This document shows, piece after piece, positions 59,302 to 64,000 of a stretch of 64,000 nucleotides of DNA. Under the pieces are notes generated by a model. It did no database searches. It saw only the letters and a list, made by a program, of their open reading frames with translations, and was not told the DNA's origin. The stretch covers positions 13,464,247-13,528,246 of the forward strand of contig CM055319.2 in NCBI GenBank assembly GCA_029255685.2, written 5' to 3'. The position numbers and the translations under genes were made by a program. This stretch comes from Silene conica. Taxonomy: Eukaryota; Streptophyta; Magnoliopsida; Caryophyllales; Caryophyllaceae. The number at the start of each line of letters is the position of its first letter. The stretch's first letter is position 1.

Positions 59302-59847
59302 TGTTGGGCCCCAAAATAAACGACTTTGGGCCATGACACGTGGCAGCCCAGGAGAGGTTAATCTGGGGTTACACGGATTGAAGGGCGAGAGTCGATCTCA
59401 GCCGCACGCATCTCGTCAAAAGAAGCACAAGTAAAGCTTGCTGAGGAAGCTATCAAGCCCAAGGAATATTTACTTATTGAAGCAAAGCCCAAAATATAGG
59501 AACAGGTAGTTGTAAATGGACCAAGAAGCTATGTAACGGCTGGGCCCTGCCCAGCAGTCCTTACCCAATGAATATTATTACATCTTCATGCTCTATAAAT
59601 AAGGAGGGATATTCATTAAAGAGGACCACCCAATATCTAACCTAGTAAGACCACTTAGGAATCCCCCTTGCATTTTCAGCAAGAACACCCACCTTACATT
59701 GTAATACTTAGGCATTTCAGCAAGAACAATAACATTCCCACTTTTATCTTCTCTATTTTATAAATTGTCACACATAATCAATAAGTAACCTCGTCTTATA
59801 ATCACTATAACCTTACATAACAAACTTGGTAATTTTTGACCAAAACA
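59302..59847 (+). repeat. 3' LTR of the Tat element
   Basis: 546 bp, near-identical to the 5' LTR, followed by GTTGT. Confidence 0.92.
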
Positions 59848-59852
59848 GTTGT

Positions 59853-60266
59853 CAATGGAGATAAATTTTGTCGGCAATCCCATGGCATGGTGAATATGGT
59901 AACCATAATTATTCTTCTTGTGTAGAGTGTAACAGTCATGGTTGATATCTTTTTCACTTCAATGTGAGGAATGAAAACCCATAATTCGAAGGTATTAATG
60001 AGATATTACCTTATTTTATTACATTATTATATGCCGGGTGTATTAGCTTTGACTAGCCCTGTTTTGTCACTTTCTTTACTCGATATGTAGTTATTTTGTA
60101 CAACTCTCATATGCATTTCCTCGTATAAGTGAATATGTGATAATGAGTTTTTTTTTAGTTGACACTTGACAGACATGGTATTAATTTATCATTATCATCT
60201 TTTATGTTGAAGTACAATATAATTTTATCTTACAGTTAAGCTTGTTATACTAGTACATAATCTCTT
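59853..60266 (+). other. Continuation of the unassigned retroelement-like DNA
   Basis: Contiguous with 49897 once the Tat element and one GTTGT are ignored. AT-rich; I see no gene. Confidence 0.4.
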
Positions 60267-60274
60267 GTTACATT

Positions 60275-60843
60275 CAGTGGCGGACCTAGGAAATTGGAGC
60301 CGAGGGGGCACTAATTTTTTTTAACGCGCATTTTTATGCGCGTCTAAGACTACATTTTTTAAATTTTTATTTAAATTAGTTATTATTATACACATAAAAG
60401 AATAAAAATAAGAATAATCAGTCTTATAGATATTTTTTTTAAAAAAATAATGTCTTCTCTAAAATATTTTAAATTTTAAATATATGTAAAAACAATATTT
60501 GTATTGGTTAATATAACTAACATTAGTAGTTAATTTACAATAAAAGTAAGTGGTTCAATGGTTCAGAATTTGTTAATTCAACCGAAGGTCATGTGTTCGA
60601 ATCACAGTTGAAGCAATTTTTACATATATATTTGAACAAAGTGGGCTTGGGGCTCAAAAAAATATAAACTTAGTGAAATGTTGCTACCAAGGTTTGAACC
60701 CAAGACCAACTAGATAGAATTCACTACCTTTACCAACTATGCCATGACAGCTTCACATATATATAAGATACTTATAAAAGATTTATTCTGAAAATGTTAC
60801 GGGGGCACGTGACCCCGCGGGACCCCTCCTGGGTCCGCCACTG
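60275..60843. mobile_element. hAT-type MITE with tRNA-like segments
   Basis: Terminal inverted repeats CAGTGGCGGACCTAGG and CCTGGGTCCGCCACTG, with a perfect 8-bp target duplication GTTACATT at 60267-60274 and 60844-60851, which is the hAT signature. Length 569 bp and no transposase. Inside are two tRNA-like stretches, one per strand (about 60550-60612 plus, 60670-60750 minus), each with A-box and B-box resemblance. Confidence 0.88.
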
Positions 60844-60851
60844 GTTACATT

Positions 60852-61477
60852 AGTGTAATGCTATTTTACTTGTTGAAAAAAATATTTGATGAATTTGTTT
60901 CATTTACGGTTGCATCGACCATATAATTTGTCATGCTATATAATTTTTATGGTACCAATGTGTTTGGTTAAGTTTATGATTTATATGAATATGTCTCATA
61001 TGATGGACCATGTAAAATAAGTTTATATAATATTTTCTAGTGATTTAATTATGTTTTGTTGATTATATGAGTATGTCTCATAGATTGTTTTCAGTAAAAA
61101 AAAAATATGAATATGTTTCATATTGAGTTAAGTTTTAAGTATATGAATATGTTTCATACAAAGTTGAATGAAAGTCATATAAATAAGTTTTATATGAATA
61201 ATTATTTATCTTAGTGATTTTAACAATACTTTATAATATTTTATGAATATGTATAAATTTATTTTACGTGCAAATGATAAATGTCTGTGTGATATTTTAT
61301 AAGTTACGTAAAAGTTATCTTTGTATATAAACTTGGACGTCTTAATGATATTTGTTTTTTTCATTTTGGCTAGCAGATTTATGAGTATTAGAAATGCTAA
61401 TGTTCGACTTTGTGTCTGATTTAGTTTATGCTACTCATTATTATCTCTATATTATGTTTTGCAAGATATAGTTATAA
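60852..61477. other. AT-rich DNA with recurring ATATGAATATGTTTCATA
   Basis: No gene. The imperfect palindrome TATATGAATATGTCTCATA or a close variant recurs near 60980, 61065, 61107 and 61140. Confidence 0.45.
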
Positions 61478-61512
61478 CTAGTTTTCTTGCCCGTGCGTTG
61501 CACGGATATTAA
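61478..61512 (-). mobile_element. Helitron 3' terminus, minus strand
   Basis: On the minus strand: stem-loop CCGTGCAACGCACGG (61491-61505 in plus), then GCAAGAAAA and CTAG (61478-61481), then T. This is the standard plant Helitron 3' end. The body should extend to higher coordinates but is interrupted after about 25 bases by the CACTA element. Confidence 0.75.
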
Positions 61513-61556
61513 AATAAGTTGCAATTATAGTGTATTCACTACAAAAAAATGCTGCC

Positions 61557-61925
61557 TTTGCGACGGAAAATTTGCGATGGATAGAAAAGCCGTCGCAAAC
61601 TTGGGTTTGGGACGGATTTTGCTACGGATTTTTTTTTTGCGACGGAATTTGCGACGGACCTAAATTTCCCAGACCCGCGAAGTGAAAGTCAAATGGCGGG
61701 AAAGTTTGCGACGGAAAATCCGTCGCAAATATTGACTTTTGCGACGGAATTTCCGTCGCAAACAAATTGACCAGACTTGACCAAATTCTGGTCAAGGTCA
61801 AACTTTGACCAGATTTGCGACGGAAATTCCGTCGCAAAAGTCAAAATTTGCGACGGAAATTCCGTCGCAAATCTGGTCAAAGTTTGACCTTGACCAGATT
61901 TGCGACGGAAATTCCGTCGCAAAGT
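61557..61925. repeat. CACTA subterminal repeats, TTTGCGACGGAAATTCCGTC type
   Basis: At least ten copies of TTTGCGACGGA in both orientations, several as perfect palindromes (GCGACGGAAATTCCGTCGC). Single stray copies occur at about 62290-62315 and 62420-62450. Such arrays bind the element's TNPA-like protein in En/Spm. Confidence 0.88.
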
Positions 61926-61999
61926 TATATTATACAGACCCCGCGGGTCTTATTTTTCCCCAAATCGATTTCATAACTTAAAACCTAAAACCCTAAAGG

Positions 62000-62729
62000 C
62001 GATTTGCGACACCACCACCCTACCACGCCCCCACCCTACCACGCCGCCGCCGCCGCCGCAGCCGCCGGCACCTCCTCCTCTTTCCTCCTTCCTCCTTCCT
62101 CCTTCCTCCTTCCTTCCTCCTCCTTCCTCTCCTTCTCCTTTCTTCTCCCTTCCACCTGCCACCTCACCGCCACCACCACATCACCGCCGCCACCTTGCCG
62201 CCGCCACTTCTTTCTTCCTTCTCCATTTCTCCTTATGTATGTATACTAACTTTCGTTATTTATATACCGTCTTAATTAGTTATGTTTAATCCGTCGCAAA
62301 ATTCCGTCGCAAATTCCGTATTATTGTTTTTTTATTGTTATTAGGAATAGTTAGTTTAGTTTAATTGTTATTTGATTAGTTTAGTTAGTATTGTTAGGTG
62401 GTTAGTGATATTAGGTTAGTAGCTAATTCCGTCCCAAATCCGTCGCATATTGTTGTTAAGATGTTTAGGACAATTGATTTTTGATATAAAATTTGCATTG
62501 TTGTTGATTGTTAGTGTTGTTGATTTGTTTAGAATATTCTTGAATAGTACCCGTTCAATAATTACACATTAGGTGTAATTGTTGAATAGTCCCCGTTTTG
62601 GGACTGTCTTTGAATTTTTCATGCCATTTAGGTAGTAAACACTCTTATATTTTCTTGATTGTAATGAAACAAAAATTGGGCAACACTTCCTTATTGTTCT
62701 CCAAATACATTCTATATAAAGTAGTCGTC
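62000..62729 (+). promoter_or_regulatory. Leader region of the CACTA gene
   Basis: Contains GCCGCCGCCGCCGCCGCA (about 62040), a long TCCTCCTTCC-rich tract (62075-62160) and CACCGCCGCCACC repeats, then AT-rich DNA. It looks like a 5' UTR with a first intron. Small ORFs here are Pro/Ser low complexity. Confidence 0.45.
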
Positions 62730-63971
62730 AGCCTGAGGGAGGACGATCGGGAGCTAATGATGATGAGGACGAGATTGTTCCACCTGAGCCTCAGCCGCCT
62801 ACACATCGAATACACCTCGATCCGAATGATTACGAAGGCGCCATGTGGTAAGTATCTTATTTGTTTACGGATAATTGATTATATATATGTATATATTGAT
62901 TATAATATAATTACTTGTTGACTATTTTATTTTCACATTTAACTCTTTTTCAGGTTCAGTCACAAAGACGTTTCTAATCTTATAACACAGACCATTATTT
63001 GCAACTACAAGGAGTATGCGCCCAACTGGTCAGAAGCGTCGGATGCCATTAAGGAAGAGTGGTGGAATTGGTTTGAGGTATTTATTAACTGTTTACTACC
63101 TATTTCCGTTTTATTATTTATTACCTATTTATTGTTTCATATTTATTTAACTATTTTTTTTTTTGAAACAGAAAAAAGTTACCTTTCACCCTCGTGATAG
63201 AGCAGCGGTTAGGTCGGCGTGGGAAGACATGATGAAAGACCGCCTTCGCAAAAGAATCCACTACGCTATGAGGAAAACAACGGAGCAAAGGCCGCAGTGG
63301 ATACCGGCCGATATTTTCGAACAACTAAAGGGAAGAAAGGACGATCCAAAAGTCCAAGAGAAATCCGACAAAAACAAGACCAACCGGATGTCGGGAAGTA
63401 CCGAAAAAGGCAAGGCCTTAGGTACTCACATTATGGGTCGTAAAAACACCCTACAGATGATGGATGAAATGGTAATTTCTTAGTTTTTAATTCACTTTTT
63501 CTTGTCTTGAATAATTTTCACCCTTTGACAATCTTGAATGTTTTTTTTAACAAGTGCCGTTGGATTTAAATTGCAGGCTGGAGAAGATGGGAGGGATGTA
63601 CCATCCGCCTTGAAGTTGCTGGAGAAGACGAAGAAGCATGCCAAGAAGGGATGGCTATCAACGAAACCCAAAGCACTCTTTGTAAGTTAACAGAAACTTT
63701 TCTTTATGTTTTAGTAATTTAGTTTACTAATTAATTAACGTATACTAATCACATTTTATTTTTGTTTTGTAGGAAAAAGTTTTTTCAAGAAAGTCGAAAA
63801 TGATAAGTGAAGGGATCCCGGAGCAAGATATCGACGACAACGAGATCTACTTCGAAGAACACGGCGGTTTCAACAAGAAAGGGTTGATACTCGGTATGGG
63901 AAATGCAGCCCCAGTCATTTACGAGCGTCGTCGTCACTCAAGTGCTGGGACCCAATCATCATACACCCCAG
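62730..63971 (+). CDS. Transposase_24 (Ptta/En-Spm type) protein gene of the CACTA element, partial
   Basis: Exons with good GT/AG borders: to 62847 (EIVPPEPQPPTHRIHLDPND), 62954-63077 (FSHKDVSNLITQTI, EEWWNWFE), 63172-63471 (KKVTFHPRDRAAVRSAWEDM, PQWIPADIFEQLKG, KSDKNKTNRM, GRKNTLQMMDEM), 63577-63681 (SALKLLEKTKKHAKKGWLST) and 63773-63971 (GIPEQDIDDNEIYFEEHGGF). Phases agree across all junctions with no stop. The order W-W-F, then a basic helical region, a W-x-x-L-x-like step, NK-NR and a G-R segment is that of Pfam Transposase_24, the accessory protein of plant CACTA elements. An upstream exon and the downstream end are not seen. The catalytic TNPD-type transposase is not in the window. Confidence 0.75.
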
Positions 63972-64000
63972 GTTTGTATTTTATAGTTTATTAAAAATTA

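Larger units (their letters stand above)
49903..59847 (+). mobile_element. Tat-clade (Retand/Ogre-like) Gypsy element with antisense gene
   Basis: 546-bp LTRs, target duplication GTTGT (49898-49902 and 59848-59852), PBS after the 5' LTR and polypurine tract ATTGGGGGCTA before the 3' LTR. The internal order is gag, protease, RT, RNase H, a second (archaic-type) RNase H, integrase, then a 3-kb spacer with a gene on the opposite strand. The second RNase H and the antisense gene are Tat-clade hallmarks. About four LTR differences were seen in 546 bp, so it is recent. The sense coding region is broken in about three or four places. Confidence 0.9.
61537..64000 (+). mobile_element. CACTA (En/Spm) transposon, 5' end; runs off the window
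   Basis: Begins CACTACAAAAAAATGCTGCC, the typical CACTA terminus, preceded by ATT as a possible 3-bp target duplication. The first 400 bases hold multiple palindromic subterminal repeats, followed by a CCG/TCC-rich leader and a spliced gene that continues to at least 63971. The other end is outside the window. Confidence 0.88.

Noticed and set aside
60540-60750. Functional tRNA genes
   Set aside because: A- and B-box resemblance only. I could not form a complete cloverleaf with an anticodon arm, and both lie inside a MITE.
62000-62289. Proline-rich ORFs as extensin-like genes
   Set aside because: They are CCG and TCC simple repeats in the leader of the CACTA gene, open in several frames.

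Overview
The window is plant nuclear DNA, most likely from a eudicot. It is AT-rich, and nearly all of it consists of nested transposable elements of plant-specific lineages: Athila/Tat and chromovirus-type Gypsy, Copia, L1 LINE, Helitron, CACTA, Mutator-like and hAT-type MITEs. I cannot name the species and I see no convincing single-copy host gene. Every coding signal I can place belongs to, or is carried by, a mobile element.

Layout. 1-1060 is unassigned repeat-like DNA. 1065-3090 (-) is the 5' half of an L1-type LINE ending in its endonuclease. 3095-3655 plus 11792-11945 (-) is the RNase H tail of a second LINE, split by an 8.1-kb LTR element (3661-11786) that carries gag-protease but no reverse transcriptase. 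11946-14213 (-) is an old broken Copia with one LTR. A small Helitron follows (about 14218-36743). Its internal (TA)n tract holds two Mutator-like elements that share terminal repeats: A (14661-17601, mostly a 98-bp satellite) and B (17725-36339, 18.6 kb). A second Helitron (about 36868-39368) carries an RPA1-like gene interrupted by a MITE. 39404-48336 (-) is a chromovirus-type LTR split by a young Copia (42635-47789). 48811-60266 is unassigned retroelement-like DNA split by a young Tat-clade Gypsy (49903-59847) with a spliced antisense gene. Then come a hAT-type MITE with tRNA-like boxes (60275-60843), a minus-strand Helitron terminus (61478-61512), and the 5' end of a CACTA element (61537 to the window edge) with a clean multi-exon Transposase_24-like gene.

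The most unusual object is element B. It encodes a FAR1/MULE transposase on the plus strand. On the minus strand it has a Ulp1-type cysteine protease gene with a long N-terminal domain and three tandem F-box-like genes. This resembles the ULP1-carrying (Kaonashi-type) MULEs with an added F-box cargo. Its introns and intergenic DNA are packed with a short TGTGAAAC/GTTTCACA motif in both orientations. Element A, inserted beside it, has a satellite built from the closely related TTTCAC(G/A)AAAT. By analogy with VANDAL elements, whose VANC anti-silencing proteins bind short motifs amplified in their non-coding DNA, the motif may be a binding platform for an element-encoded factor. That function is inference. 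This copy of B is damaged in its transposase, its protease gene and one F-box gene.

Relative order of insertion from nesting: LINE before the gag-only element; Helitron before MULEs; chromovirus LTR before Copia; PBS-bearing unassigned element before Tat Gypsy; minus-strand Helitron before CACTA. The gag-only, Copia and Tat elements each have LTR pairs differing at only about 0.5-0.7% of sites by eye, so all three are recent.
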